The notes beneath the pieces are model-generated. The model was given only the letters and a program-made list of their open reading frames with translations. It ran no database searches and was not told where the DNA came from. The position numbers were made by a program, and so were the translations under genes. A stretch of DNA of 64,000 nt from Ananas comosus (lineage: Eukaryota > Streptophyta > Magnoliopsida > Poales > Bromeliaceae): positions 889,130 to 953,129 of the forward strand of contig NC_033633.1 in the NCBI RefSeq assembly GCF_001540865.1. Reading direction: 5' to 3'. This document shows positions 41,534 through 53,580 of the stretch, piece by piece (the first letter of the stretch is position 1; every line of letters begins with the position of its first letter).

Positions 41534-41981
41534 CCCCTGTAAAATTTCAGAGAAACCACTGAACTATAATATATTTGGAAAAATTGTCGGGTCCCTCGAA
41601 ATAGTTGCCGAAGATCCTCAGCTAGATATTTTTACCACTTTTATTTAATTAATTTTGTTGAATTATTTTTTAATCAAATTAAAAATGCATTAAGTAAAAT
41701 AAAATGTAGTTGTATAAGCTAAAAAATGTTTATAATATTTAAATTTAGCAAAGTTATCATACAATAAGATAAAATTACTAATTTACGAGAATCTCAACTA
41801 AACGAAAGGAAAAATATCGATGGGTCCACCTAAACATTTCTATTGTTGAGGGGTTAGATGAGAGCGACGTGCCAATTACAAATTACAAATTAGAGGGGGC
41901 TTCATCACCGTCCAAATTACAAATCGCTTACTACACGACCGCTCGCGTAAAATTATTATACGGAGAAGCTTTTTTCCTTTA
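41534..41981. other. Divergent intergenic region between actin and U12
   Basis: About 450 bp of AT-rich sequence between the actin TATA box and the U12 promoter element. No gene was seen. Confidence 0.5.
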
Positions 41982-42033
41982 GTCCCACATCGAATAGTAG
42001 ATGCGAACCGAAGGTGTTGAGGGGTATATAATA
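41982..42033 (+). promoter_or_regulatory. Plant snRNA promoter (USE + TATA) of the U12 gene
   Basis: The USE GTCCCACATCG at 41982-41992 is identical to that of the U2 gene here. TATATAATA starts at 42025. The start-to-start spacing is 43 bp, against 42 for U2, the polymerase II type. The RNA starts 33 bp after the TATA start. Confidence 0.9.
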
Positions 42034-42057
42034 GAGATGCGCTCGTACGAAAAGACT

Positions 42058-42220
42058 TGCCTTAAACTAATGAGTAAGGAAAACAAAGCGAGCGGTGAGA
42101 GCTGCTCGCCGCGCACATAAAAAATTTTATGCGCACGAATTTGTGGAGGGGTTATAGGCTGGCCGGGCGTTGACACTGCTTACTTTGCAGGACTCACCCG
42201 TGCGGGCCTCCCAACCCGCC
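42058..42220 (+). ncRNA. U12: U12 spliceosomal snRNA (minor spliceosome)
   Basis: U12 pairs with the branch site of U12-type introns. The 5' end TGCCTTAAACTAATGAGTAA, then GGAAAA, matches the near-invariant U12 start and the branch-site recognition block GTAAGGAA. A stem-loop I follows (GCGAGC..GCTCGC), then an AT-rich hairpin (GCGCAC..TGCGC), an Sm site at GAATTTGTGG, and a 3' stem-loop with TTACTTTGCAGGA, equivalent to the conserved CTACTTTGCGGGA bound by the U11/U12-65K protein. A complete USE and TATA box precede it. The 3' end is approximate (plants about 165-175 nt). The stems differ in sequence from animal U12 but keep their pairing. It lies 740 bp upstream of RAD51D and about 530 bp from the divergent actin promoter. 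Confidence 0.93.
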
Positions 42221-42232
42221 AAAACTACAGCC

Positions 42233-42959
42233 GAAGTTTTGTACTGATGTTTTTTTTTGTCAAATTTAGGTTAAATAAAATAGTGCAAGTATAGGCAAAT
42301 TTAAGTTAAATAAATTAGTAAGTAAATCTGACTGTAATTAGCATTGGTTTATATCAATTATAAGCGAATTTTGAACTGGCTTGCCCTTATAAGTATTAGT
42401 ATCTTAATACTGAACAGGATATGTTGAACAACTAAGAAGAAAATTTGAGAAGCCAATTTTTGTATGCTTATATTTCTATATGCGTTTTGTTTATTAGTAT
42501 TAGATGAGTCTTAATTTTGTTTATTAGTATTAGATAGTCTTAATATCAAACGAGTTCTAATAATATTAGATCTTTATTAGTATTAGATGAGTCTTAATAC
42601 CAAACGAGTTCTAATAATGTTAGACCAAACGAGTCATAATAATGTTAGACAGCCGTCAATCCAAAACTAGCTTTGATGTTGTTACGGTTAAGCTTTTTTT
42701 CCTTTTCAACTTCTGTGTTAGCATTAGTAAATGGGACTCGTAAAAAAGCGATCAGGGATTGGGATATAAACCAAGGACCAAACCGAAAAGGCCCAATTCG
42801 GAATCCTACGAGCCCACGCGACCAGGCCGGTAGGCGGTAGACGTAAACCTCGGCCCGAACTGGAACGGGTCGGGTCGGGTCAAACCCGGTCCCACCGAAA
42901 CTGAAGCGAAACTCATGCTCACTCGCTTCCGCGTGGAGGGAGAGGGAGAACGGAGCTCC
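42233..42959. other. Spacer between U12 and RAD51D
   Basis: Short direct repeats of a TTAGTATTAGATGAGTCTTAA-type unit, and of ACGAGTTCTAATAATRTTAG-type sequence, recur at about 42490-42650. GC-rich sequence from about 42790 is probably the RAD51D promoter. An upstream in-frame ATG at 42915 could extend RAD51D by 15 residues. Confidence 0.5.
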
Positions 42960-45900
42960 ATGGCGGAGAACGACGATCTCGGGATCGAACGCACCGCTTC
43001 CATTCAAAACCCTACCAAACCCTCATCTTCTATCGGCGCTAGGGTTCGCGCAACCCACGACGACGACGAAGATGAGGTTAGGGTTTCTCTTCGCCCCGTT
43101 CTCCCTCATTCCTCATCTGATTTAATCCATCAGGTACGTGTATGAATTTATACTAATTTGAGTACTAATTTCGCCGTTGGAGGAGTCTGTGATTGCTAGC
43201 CCGTGCTGTTCATTTGCATTCTCTGTAGTTTGCTGCATAGGATTCAATCTCTTCGTTTTCTATGTGCTCTTGAACCGCTTAAAGGGGCCTGTTAGGATGT
43301 TGAAACAATTCATCAAGTGATAACATGTGCTGCATATTTTGTGATTGCTACATATACTGCGAGGTCCTTGTAATTATGATCACTTTGGGTAATGTATGAT
43401 ATGGTAACAAATAAAATGACAAGAGGATCATGTCAAGCATGCCATTCTAATGTTGTACGCGGCTTGTCGTACTCTCCATGGCCTTGAGTAAACTAGAGAT
43501 ATTAGCTGAACAAGATGTTCGCGCATCTAAACAGACCCTAAACACCTTGACCATGTCCCTTTCAAATATGAGCTGGGCATGTAAGTCTGAGTTTATGTAC
43601 CGTTGCATTGAAGTCACTAGAGGAAGTTAAGGGGAGTGGAATGATAGCTATGTTAGGGAACTTACACTCATATTGGATTTCAAGTCAAGGCAAAAGCTTA
43701 ACCCATCAGTTTCGTTCCAGTAACATATATTAAAGCCATTGCTGTTATTTCATGTTCGACTGAATTTTCACCTGTGAATGCCTATACACTAGATATGACC
43801 AATGATAACGCAACAAGAGAGCAGGAAGCAGAAAGGCACTATAGCCACCAAGCATGTTAAGGAAGTGGGAATTTCTTTCCATTTTTTTCTGTCTATGCCG
43901 AAAAACCGCAAATCAAACATGTGTTTTCCGTAAGTTACTGTCTTGTAACCTTTTGCGAAGATGTGGGGGAAGAGTTTAGATGCTTGATGTTCCCGTAGTT
44001 ATTAGCTTGTTTATCTAATTTTACTATTTTTTCTTATTTAATTGCAAACTTTTGCCTACATAAGTTCTATGTTGCCACAGACCCATATTACATGATACTA
44101 AAATTTTATAATGGCAATAGGAGGCCGCGCGAGCTCTATCAGTTATGGACAGTTTTCATCAGCCATGGTTGACTGGAGTGGAATTGCTTGACGATGCAAA
44201 TCGGAATAAACATGTTCTTCCCACCGGACTTGAAGGGTATTTTGAATGTAATTTGTTACCTGCAAATGAAATCTTTGTTTTACAACAACTAATACTGGAA
44301 TTAGTTGCATTTACATTAAAGTTTTAAGTGATTTCTCTGAAATTATGACTTGCCAGAATCGATGTTCTTCTTGGAGGTGGGTTGCGTGAGGGTCAGTTGA
44401 TAGAAATAGCTGGTCCATCTTCTTCTGGTAAAACCCAAGTAAGATTGCACATGATTCTTTTTTGTGCTATGTCATTAATCCCCTAGTTGTCAATGCAAGC
44501 TGGACAGGTGATTTATAGTAAATTTGGTTCATTAAATCCACAGCCGTTGCAAATGCAGGTTTGCTTACATTCAGCTTCATGCATTGCAGACAAGGGTTCT
44601 GTTATGTTCTTGGACACTTGTAATTCCTTTTCACCAAACAGAATAGCATGCATGGTTAATCAATTTTCTGGTCCCCTGTTCAAGGAGGTAGAATCCTTGT
44701 CTTTTTCAGTCTTGTTGTTTAATGTTGCTCTAGGTCTCATAATTAACGTTAGCATTAATCTTGGTTTGTTGCAAAATCAAGAATTAGCTAATAAGGATCA
44801 TAGAAAGATGAAACTCTTCTTCTAATGTTTTGAGTAGTCTGCAATTTTCTTGTATTCTCCTGATTATTAGCTTTGGCTGTTAGGCAAAAGAAAGAAGGCT
44901 CGAGAGGATTATGAGCAGTATACTCTGTCAGCCAATATATGATATATTCGAGCTTTTGGATACACTGCATCAGCTAGAATCAACTTTAAAGCATACGGTT
45001 TTTATCCAAAAAGAGTTGTGATTTACAAGTTTTACTATCTTCCACACATCTTTGAGAATTTGTTCTAATGATTTAGGTAAAAACTGGAGGCTATAAGATA
45101 TGTTTGCTTATTATTGACTCAATCTCATCTTTAATCGCGCCAATTCTTGGAGGGAAGAGTCCACAAGGTATAAACCTTGTATGTTTTACTTGTAAAATGT
45201 TGTTCATCTTTCGATTATATCAGAACCTAATAAAGTTTGTGCACAACATGAGTTCTTCTATCCTCAATAGAAAGCCTACTTTCCTTCATAGCAGTAGTGC
45301 ATTATGGGATAACATGTGTTATATCTTTAGATTGGTTTTTTGATCTTTGATTTAGCTGGACAAGTGTGCATCACAACTAATCGTGTCCCTGTTTCCTTAA
45401 ATAAAAGTACAGGAAGGTTGTTGATGGTATCTGCCGGAATTGTTTTAAAGAAGTTAGCGCATGAATTCAATCTAGCTGTACTGGTAAGTGCACAGAGGTA
45501 TGAAATTTGAAGCTTGATATTACAAATTTAATATATGTTCTTTTTTGCTTGGAAGCTTTATGTTAAAAAAATTCATGTTAGGTGTAGCACTGGTTAGTTG
45601 AAATTTAATTTAACTAAATACTGTCCCATTTGATCATATTCCAAATAACAAAATCTGGCTAGCCAGGAAAAGGCTTTCTTAACTAAGTTACCTAAATGAA
45701 AGATTGTTTTCCATTTCTCATGGAGCATATCATAGGAAGTTTCTAGCCTGTTTCTCTTACTAAGGGCAGCTGGAACTTCTGTAATTATTTTAATTACTGT
45801 CTTTATATTGACATGTTTTCCAAAATCTTCCAGCAGTAGCAATAGCAGAAACTTTATGTTGGACCTTATGCTTTTGGGATTTGAAGGCTTGTTTGAGCTT

Positions 45901-47475
45901 ACTTACCATAGCAAAACCTCCGTTTGCTAAATGCCTAGCTACCGTTTTGCGTAGTAGAGAAGCTGTTTGAGAAGCCAAGCCAAACAGTAAATCCCTACAT
46001 TCTAATTGGAGAATTACTGCTGCTGTTTTCCATGATTTAACCTGCGCATTATTTTCTTTTCAAAAGAATTGAACATTGGGTAAAAAAGCTTTCCTTTTCT
46101 CTACTAAGATGTCCTAATTAGTACCTCTCATTTGGTACATATTGGTGAAGTCAAACTCTTGAGCTACTTGTTATTTTCTGTACTTCCAGCTTTAAGACAA
46201 CCAATCATGAGTGTATTTGTTCTTTCTCAACTCAGGTGACCAATCATATGGTTGGTGGAGAGGGAGGAATCATAAAGCCTGCTCTTGGTGAGAGTTGGAA
46301 GAACATTCCCCATGTACGCCTTGTGGTCTCCCGTGATCAACAGAGCAATGTTTTTACAGCAACTGTACTAAAACACACAATGAGGGTAGCGTACTATATT
46401 CATGTTTCAGAATTTACTTGTAACACGGATATAAATTATAGCCAAATGAAGAACCAATCAAAGAATCATAGGATTTTAAACATGCTGATATTGCACTTAT
46501 ATAATGTCCCTATAGCAGCATGTTTTTGATTTCGAATATTGCAACTCTGGGGTAAAACCCCCCCCCAAACTGTGCTTGTATGTTCTTTGCTGACAATTTG
46601 CCATGTGTCAGAGTTTGCAAGGAAAAAAGTACACAATGTTGACTAATCTTTAGTTTAACTTAAGGAGCATTGGAAGATTAGAAGTTACGAATGTTTCCTT
46701 TCTCGATCATTTAGGGATCATCTTTATTCTATTAACAAGTCACTTAACAATTATCCATCATCAACTACGATTTTGGATGCCACAACAATTATTGATCATC
46801 AACTACGATTTTGGATGTCATAAGAACTATCAATCATCAACTACGATTTTGGATCATTTAGGGATCAGCTGTATTTCATTAACAAGTATCATAACAATTT
46901 GTGGTTGTTATGCCCTATCTAAATATATTAGGCGCCAATTTTTGGACATTAGTTCACTTTATACTTGTCATCTCTTTTTTGTATTTTGTAATATACTCTG
47001 TCTAGCCCGAGTTCTCATCTTCTGGTAAAATGTCTGCAAGATTATCTTCAGGATATTCCTGTGATGAGTTGTGCAGCTTCCTTTTGGAACTTTTCTTCCT
47101 TGCTGACTATTTGCGCAAATGTACAAGCTAGACGATCGGTATACTACTTATTCACATTTTAGCTCTATTCTGTGGTCAGAATTACTTATCTTATCTAGAC
47201 CAAATTCACCGAGTATATGGCTTAGATCAACTCCGTTTCTAGGGCTTCTTCCGTATCAGATGCTTCCAATCTCTTGTAATCCCGTTGCTTATTTCAAGTG
47301 CATGCACTAGACCTTGTAGAAATAGATAACAAAATTGTAACACACTGAAGCATCAAGTTGTTACTCGTCTTTTTCTCGAGTATTCCTTTCTTCTAATGCT
47401 CTCACTCTGCTTTTCTATTTATTTTTATATTCTCAGGCTTCTGGTCGCACCGCAAAATTTGTGATCCACAACTGA
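42960..47475 (+). CDS. RAD51D: RAD51D-like recombinase paralogue, nine exons, atypical N terminus
   Basis: RAD51 paralogues assist homologous recombination repair, and RAD51D works in the BCDX2 complex. Exons: 42960-43133, 44121-44236, 44357-44438, 44559-44687, 44884-44997, 45077-45167, 45413-45483, 46236-46385 and 47437-47475. They join in frame to 321 aa, the normal length. From residue 59 the match to plant RAD51D is clear: [22 protein letters not shown], Walker A GPSSSGKT (116-123), [11 protein letters not shown], Walker B ICLLIID (213-219), [38 protein letters not shown] and C-terminal [10 protein letters not shown]. The first 58 residues are acidic, Ser/Pro-rich and unlike the usual RAD51D N-terminal domain. 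Exon 1 also carries several AAACCCTA-type telo-box motifs, so it may be leader, with translation from the ATG at 44142. Part of intron 7 and exon 8 is copied at 57395-58115, and exon 9 at 63601-63647. Confidence 0.88.
46758..46853. repeat. Short tandem repeat in RAD51D intron 8
   Basis: Three copies of CATCAACTACGATTTTGGAT occur at a spacing of about 38 bp within the intron. There is no coding role. Confidence 0.75.
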
Positions 47476-50400
47476 ACAGAGGCAAGCACTTCTCCGGATA
47501 GGGTGAGGAAGACAAGGTGGCAGGAAGGTGCTGCTATCCTCAGCTTCTGATGAGGAGCACGAAATATCTCATGCGGCACTCCCTAGCTGATTATTCTTTT
47601 CCTTTTGTTTGAATGCTAACTGTTTTTGCTTCTCTAGCTTTTGTTTTTTGCACAAATTGGGGGGGCCATAAAGCTGGCGAGCTAGTATCGTTTCATGAAC
47701 GACGTACGCAAGAATCACTGCTATGGACAAAGAGGAATCCTTTACTCGTCCTTCGAACGTCCGTTATTGCATATGGTCTTGTGAACTGTGAGGAAAACAT
47801 CCAGGAGAGTAGATAAAGATTAAACAGCTTATTTTGTATTGAGATTACCCTTGTGTTGAGGAACCTTTTGCTTTGTCTTCGAGGAGGGTCGGAATCTTTG
47901 TGTTTGGACATTTTTTTTGTTCCTGTGTGATGAGGTGGCCAATAATTTACCCTCTGAATGATAGCAGCCCAATAGGAACCTGCCATGTCAGACAGACAGA
48001 GTTGTTGGATGATATGGTATGGATGTTACATCTATGAGTGTCTAGACCTTTTCATGATGGTCACTGATTGATCCGGGCGTGAAATCCTGCCACTCCGACC
48101 GTCCATTTTTCGATGGTTGCGATCGCTTGCGCAAGAGCTTTGGGTGGCCTGATGTGGATTGCCTTGTCCTTTGTATTTTGCTAGTACGATTCTAAACACA
48201 AGGAACATGTTTTCGGTGGTCCAGGGGAACGTCGATAATGAACTGTGTACTGGGCGGCAATTACAAACAGATTAAGAATACTTTTGTAGTTTTCAAAACG
48301 TATACTATGAAAATAATAGCATATACAGCTTAATTGTCTTTTATAGCATGATAAAATTTGATTGATTTGTCGTAGCTCTCCCTCCTACACATACTGGTTA
48401 CGAGGATGTATAGTAGTGTGCACATTGGCCGGTTCAGCAAGGTCGCAGCGGATCTTCGTAAAATAAACCTAACCACAGTATACGATATGCACTTTGTAAA
48501 CCCAAATTGCAGCATTTCGGTTCTGTTTGGTTGGTTTATTCAGCTTTGGATGTAAAACTCAATTTCGTGTGGTATATACATCAAAGTAAATATGACGGAT
48601 CTACGAACACCACTCAACCAATCAAACTGTCACAGTGCGGTTACTTCTGCTCATTCAGTCGTCGACTCGTAGAATTGAATGAAGTTGCTAGCAAAAGTGA
48701 GTTGAACCGACACAAATGAGTCGGCTCCGTTTGGTACATCAGTTTTTTTTGGTACATTTGTTCGGTCCAACAGTAAACTACGTGTCGTCGCAGCAGCCGA
48801 GTCTGCATAACCAGCACAACAAGAAACTTAATGGCGATTAAGAAAGGTTATCCTCTCCTAACACGAGTCTATTAACCCTAATGGGACACTTAACCTACTG
48901 CGGTGATGGATCTTGCCACTCCTGTGGATCAAATTGGAAGACACTATCGTCTTGGAGGGGCCAGTCTATTCTCAATCTTATCATTGTTTTCAATCCTGAG
49001 GAGAATAACTTCCGGATTTGCAAAAAAAATAACATTCGACTAAAGATGATGGGAGAAAGATTGGACGGTACGACTGTTTACAAAAAACTGGGGCAAGTCT
49101 GCAACATCTTGTCAAATGATGAATTGTCAAAAGTACTACTTTTGTCGCTAATATTGTTGAACCTTCTGGTGATTGATTGTGCTACTCATGTGGATCAAAT
49201 ATGAAGATATCATTGCCTTGCAGTGGGTGGTCTACGCTCGATCTTATCAGTATCGTCAATCCCTGCAACTGAAAGAAAAATAACTCCCGAATTTCAAAAA
49301 AGAATGACATTCAACTGTAGGTGATGGGAGAAAGATTGGACGGCAAAACGGTTCACAAAATGGTGGGGCAATTCTGCAACATTTCTGCAACATCCTGTCA
49401 AATGATGAATTTTCATGAGTACTACTTTCACCGCTAATATTGTTGAACCTCCCAGTGATTGATTGTGCTACTCACGCGAATCAAATCGGAAGACATTATT
49501 GTCTTGGAGTGGGTGGTCTACGCTCAATCTTATCAGTATTGTTAATCTCAGCAACTGAAAGAAAAATAACTCCCAAATTTCAAAAAAGAATGGCATTCAA
49601 CTGTAGGTGATTAGAGAAAGATTGGATGATAGAATGATTCACAAAATGGTGGGGCAATTCTGCAACATTTTGTCCAATGGTAGATTTTCAATAGTAATAT
49701 TTTTGTCGCTAAAATTGATGTTCTTATAAACTGAAAATTGTTAACATAAATGATATAAATAGTTTCNCTGCTGACTTACTCGTCTTCATTGGCGTGACAC
49801 TGTCTATAAATGAAACTACATGTATGGTGTGCTTTAACTCAAAATGTAGGTTTCGACTTATTTGGTTGGTTTGTCTTGGCTTAACGAAGTTAAACCCAAA
49901 TGTTTCACGTATGCATATGAGACCAATCCAAATAAAATGCTTCTAGGCAACGCTGGAACGACTTGGCCGGTTACACGTGTGATGATATGTAGGAGCATTG
50001 GTCATAGGCATCCTCCCTCTCGATGCTGTTTAGTTAGTTTAAAATAGTAGACTCGTAGAATTGAATGAAGTTGCTAGTAAAAGTGAGCTGAACCGACACA
50101 AATGACTCGGCTCCGTTTGGTACATCAGTTTTGTTCGGTCCGACAGTAAACTACATGTCGTCGCAGCAGCCGGGTCTGCATAGCCAGCACAACAAGAAAC
50201 TTAATCGCGATTAAGAAAGGTCGTCCTCTCCTAACACGAGTCTATTAACCCTAATGGGACACTTTACCGACTGCCGTGATGGATCTTGCCACTCCTGTGG
50301 ATCAAATTGGAAGACACTATCGTCTTGGAGCGGCCAGTCTATTCTCAATCCTATCTTTGTTTTCAATTTTCAGAAGAATAACTTCCGAATTTGCAAAAAG

Positions 50401-53205
50401 AATAACATTCCATTAAAGATGATGGGAGAAAGATTGGAAGGTAGGACTGTTTATAAAATAGCGGGGCAAGCCTGCAACATCTTGTCAAATGATGAATTGT
50501 CAAAAGTACTACTTTTATTGCTAATATTGTTGAACCTCCTTGGTGATTGATTGTGCTACTCATGTGGATCAAATATGAAGATATCATTGTCTTGGAGTGG
50601 GTGGTCTACGCTCAATCTTATCAGCATCGTCAATCCCTGCAACTGAAAGAAAAATAACTCCTGAATTTCAAAAAAGAATGACATTCAACTGTAGGTGATG
50701 GGAGAAAGATTGGACGGCAGAACGGTTCACAAAATGGTGGGGCAATTCTGCAATATTTCTGCAACATCCTGTTAAATGATGAGTTTTCATAGGTACTAAT
50801 TTCACCGCTAATATTGTTGAACCTCCCAGTGATTGATTGTGCTACTCCCGCGAATCAAATCGGAAGACATTATTGCCTTGGAGCGGGTGGTCTATGCTTA
50901 ATCTTATCAGTATTGTCAATCTCAGCAACTGAAAGAAAAATAACTCCCAAATTTCAAAAAAGAATGACATTCAACTGTAGGTGATTGGAGAAAGATTGGA
51001 TGATAGAATGATTCACAAAATGGTGGGGCAATTCTACAAAATTTTGTCCAATGATAGATTTTCGAAAGTACTATTTTTGTCACTAAAATTGATGTTCTTA
51101 TAAACTGAAAATTGTTAACATAAATGATATAAATAGTTTCTAGTTGACTCATCATTTATCTCGGTTAAGATAATACTAGCTCACATGAGGGGGGCATAAT
51201 AATACCTTAGGTGAGGGCAATGTTGGAGAACCCAAAGCATTTCTACGCGTCCAACTAGTGGTGGAATCACGGAAGAAAACCATTTTTCAAAAAAAAGAAA
51301 AGGAAAGAAAAAAGTTTTCATAAAAAGCATTGCTTTATAATTTTATTTTCTAATAAATATTTTAAAAATAAAAAATATTTTTTATAAAATTTAAATTTGT
51401 TTAGAAAATATTATCTTTCAAAGTTAAACAGGTGAAAAATATTTCTTCGATAAAAAAATTAGTTCTGAAATATTAGGAGGAGAACGAAACACCATTAAGA
51501 TATTTATCTTTGAATGCAATAATTAATGCTCTCGCTCTTCTATAGAGTTTTAACTAGGCATCACAGATACTGACATAGAATACGGGACAAGACAAAACAT
51601 GACTCAAACACAGTGCCTCGGCAACTTTGATACGACATGAACATTGCTAATAAAATATAATATTATTAATATAATAATATATATTTATTATATAAAAATA
51701 TTAATTTTGATAAAATATTGTTATATTTCTTATATGAATGAAAGTTAGTAAAATTTTTATTTATAATTCATAGATTTTAAGAAAAATTTTTTTGTACCAT
51801 ACATAATTTATTTATATGGCCAATTTGCATAAAAAATTCATTAGTTTTCAGCTTTTGCAAAAGTAGACCGCATGTTTGGATTTTGTAGATTATAGCCGAA
51901 TTTTCAGAAAACTGACCAAAGCACTCTTATTCCCCTTTCTCCTTTCTGTCTCTCTCTTTTTTTTTTCTTTTTTTTTCTTTTTTTTTTTCTCTCATTCTTT
52001 TTTTCTCTCTCTTCGAAGAGGGCGGTAGAGGTGGAGGCAGAGGCGACCCGCCTCGCCTCTGTCCTGCGCACCCTCGCCCTCGCCCTCGCACCCTCTTCTG
52101 TCTTCCTCGCCTTCGACCTTGCCGAGGCCACACCTCGACTCTCTCTCTCTTCTTTTTTTTCCCTCTCCAACCCTCCTCCACCACCTCCCTGACTTTTTAC
52201 AACAGTAAAGAAGGCAACGTTACGTCTTCTTTCTCTCCTTTTTTTCTCTCATTTTTTTTTTATCTTCCACCCCCCTCTACCGCTTTCGCGACCATCCACG
52301 ACGATAACGAGGACAGCGCCACATCCTTTTCCTCCGCCTTCGCCGGCGCCGACACCAACACCGGTACCGGAGAAGGAGAATTCGGAGCAAGTGCAGGTGA
52401 GAGCGGATCTGAGAAAAAAATGCAAAAAAAAAGAAAAAGAAAAAGAATAAAGAATAAAATATAAAAAAAATTTCTACAAGAAGAATGAAAAACCGGAGAG
52501 AAAAGAAGAAAATGATGAATTTGCACTATTTCAGAAGAATGTTGTACTATTTTTGGAGAATGTTGCCTTATTTTTTAGAAAATTTATCCTCTTTGACAGA
52601 AAAAATGTACTTTTTTGGATGAAAATTATGCTCTTTGAATGAAAATTACATTCTTTAAACAAAAATTGCATTATTTAGCCGAAAATTGTACTATTTGGCT
52701 AGAAAGAGGAGGAGGAGAAAAAGAAGAAACAGTATAATTTTTGTTCAAGGAGTGCAATTTTTATTTAAAGAGCGCAATTTCCATCCAATTTTTTTTTTTT
52801 TTCTCAAATAGAATAAATTTTCTCAAAAACAGAGCAATATTCTCTTGAAATAGTATAACATTATTCTGAAATAGTGCAAATTTATCATCTTTTTCTTTTC
52901 TCTTTGGTTGTTCATTTTTCTAGAGAAGAAATTATTTTTCTTTATATTTTATTTTTTATTCTTTTTTTTAAAATTTTCTGCATATTTTTTTCTCGGTTTC
53001 GCTCTCATCGGCACTTGCGCCGATTCCTCTTTCTCCAGCACCGACATCACGGCCTGAGCCGGCGAAGACCGAGGAAGAAGATGTGGCGCTGTCCTCATTA
53101 CTGTCGTGGAGGGTCGCAGAGGCAGTAGATAGGGGTTGAAAGAAGAAGAAGAAAGAACGAAAGAAAAAAAAAGAGAGGAAGAGGACATGACGCTGCCCTT
53201 TTTAC
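47088..53205. repeat. Left arm of a large inverted duplication
   Basis: This segment recurs in reverse complement at 58905-64000. It begins within RAD51D intron 8, includes exon 9, the 3' flank, a tandem array and most of a Mutator-like element. The breakpoint at about 53205 falls inside that element. Apart from RAD51D exon 9 no gene was recognised: 47476-48660 is probable RAD51D 3' UTR and spacer. Confidence 0.85.
48662..51143. repeat. Tandem duplication, unit about 1.39 kb, with 280-bp subrepeats
   Basis: Sequence from 48662 repeats from 50050, and the first copy ends at a single N (49767). Within each copy, three subunits of about 280 bp recur, each with a GTGCTACTC..GGATCAAAT..GGAAGACA block and an AGAAAGATTGGA..TTGTCAAATGATG block. 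The right inverted arm holds only one copy (about 61100-62290). It is non-coding; short open frames here are by-products of the repeat. Confidence 0.85.
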
Positions 53206-53571
53206 TGTTGTAAAAAGCCGGAGAGGCAGTGAAGGAGGGTCGGAGAGAAAAAAACAAAAGAGGGTCGAGACGTGGCTTCGGCGGGATCGGAGGTGAGGAA
53301 TGCGGAGGGAGGGTGCGCGAGCGAGGGCGAGGGAGAGCGCGCACAGGACAGAAGCGAGATGGGCCGCCTCCGCCTCCGCTTCCGCTTCCACCGCTCTCTT
53401 CAGAGAGAAAGGAAAAAAAAGAACGAGAGAAAAAAAAGAGGAGAGAAAAAAAAGAATAAGAATATATTTTGATAAGTTTTCTGAAAATTCGGTCTGAATC
53501 TGTAAAATCTAAAAAATGCGGCCTATTTTTGCAAAAAGTCAAAACTAATAAATTTTTTATACAAATTGGCC
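51818..53571. mobile_element. Mutator-like element, 1754 bp, exact 9-bp target duplication
   Basis: Terminal inverted repeats begin GGCCAATTTGCATAAAAAAT / GGCCAATTTGTATAAAAAAT. The target duplication TATTTATAT is exact at 51809-51817 and 53572-53580. Subterminal GC-rich arms (about 52020-52150 and 53270-53400) are inverted copies, as are 52270-52390 and 52990-53120, so the whole element folds back. Purine/pyrimidine-biased tracts give long Lys/Arg/Glu-rich open frames that are not genes. The TIR is related to that of the element at 12506. A truncated copy lies at 58905-60380. Confidence 0.9.
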
Positions 53572-53580
53572 TATTTATAT

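Noticed and set aside
41982..42060. First read as an LTR promoter, because GTCCCACATCG plus TATA also occurs in plant retrotransposons
   Set aside because: The RNA sequence 33 bp downstream is clearly U12, and no LTR ends were found.
45790..45978. Minus-strand open frame ([21 protein letters not shown]...) in RAD51D intron 7, repeated at 57358-57549
   Set aside because: It is identical in both copies only because the DNA was recently duplicated. It lies antisense in an intron, has no family I recognise and no independent support.
51904..53472. Long Lys/Arg/Glu-rich and Ser/Phe/Leu-rich open frames
   Set aside because: They arise from purine/pyrimidine tracts of a palindromic Mutator-like element and appear on both strands at once.
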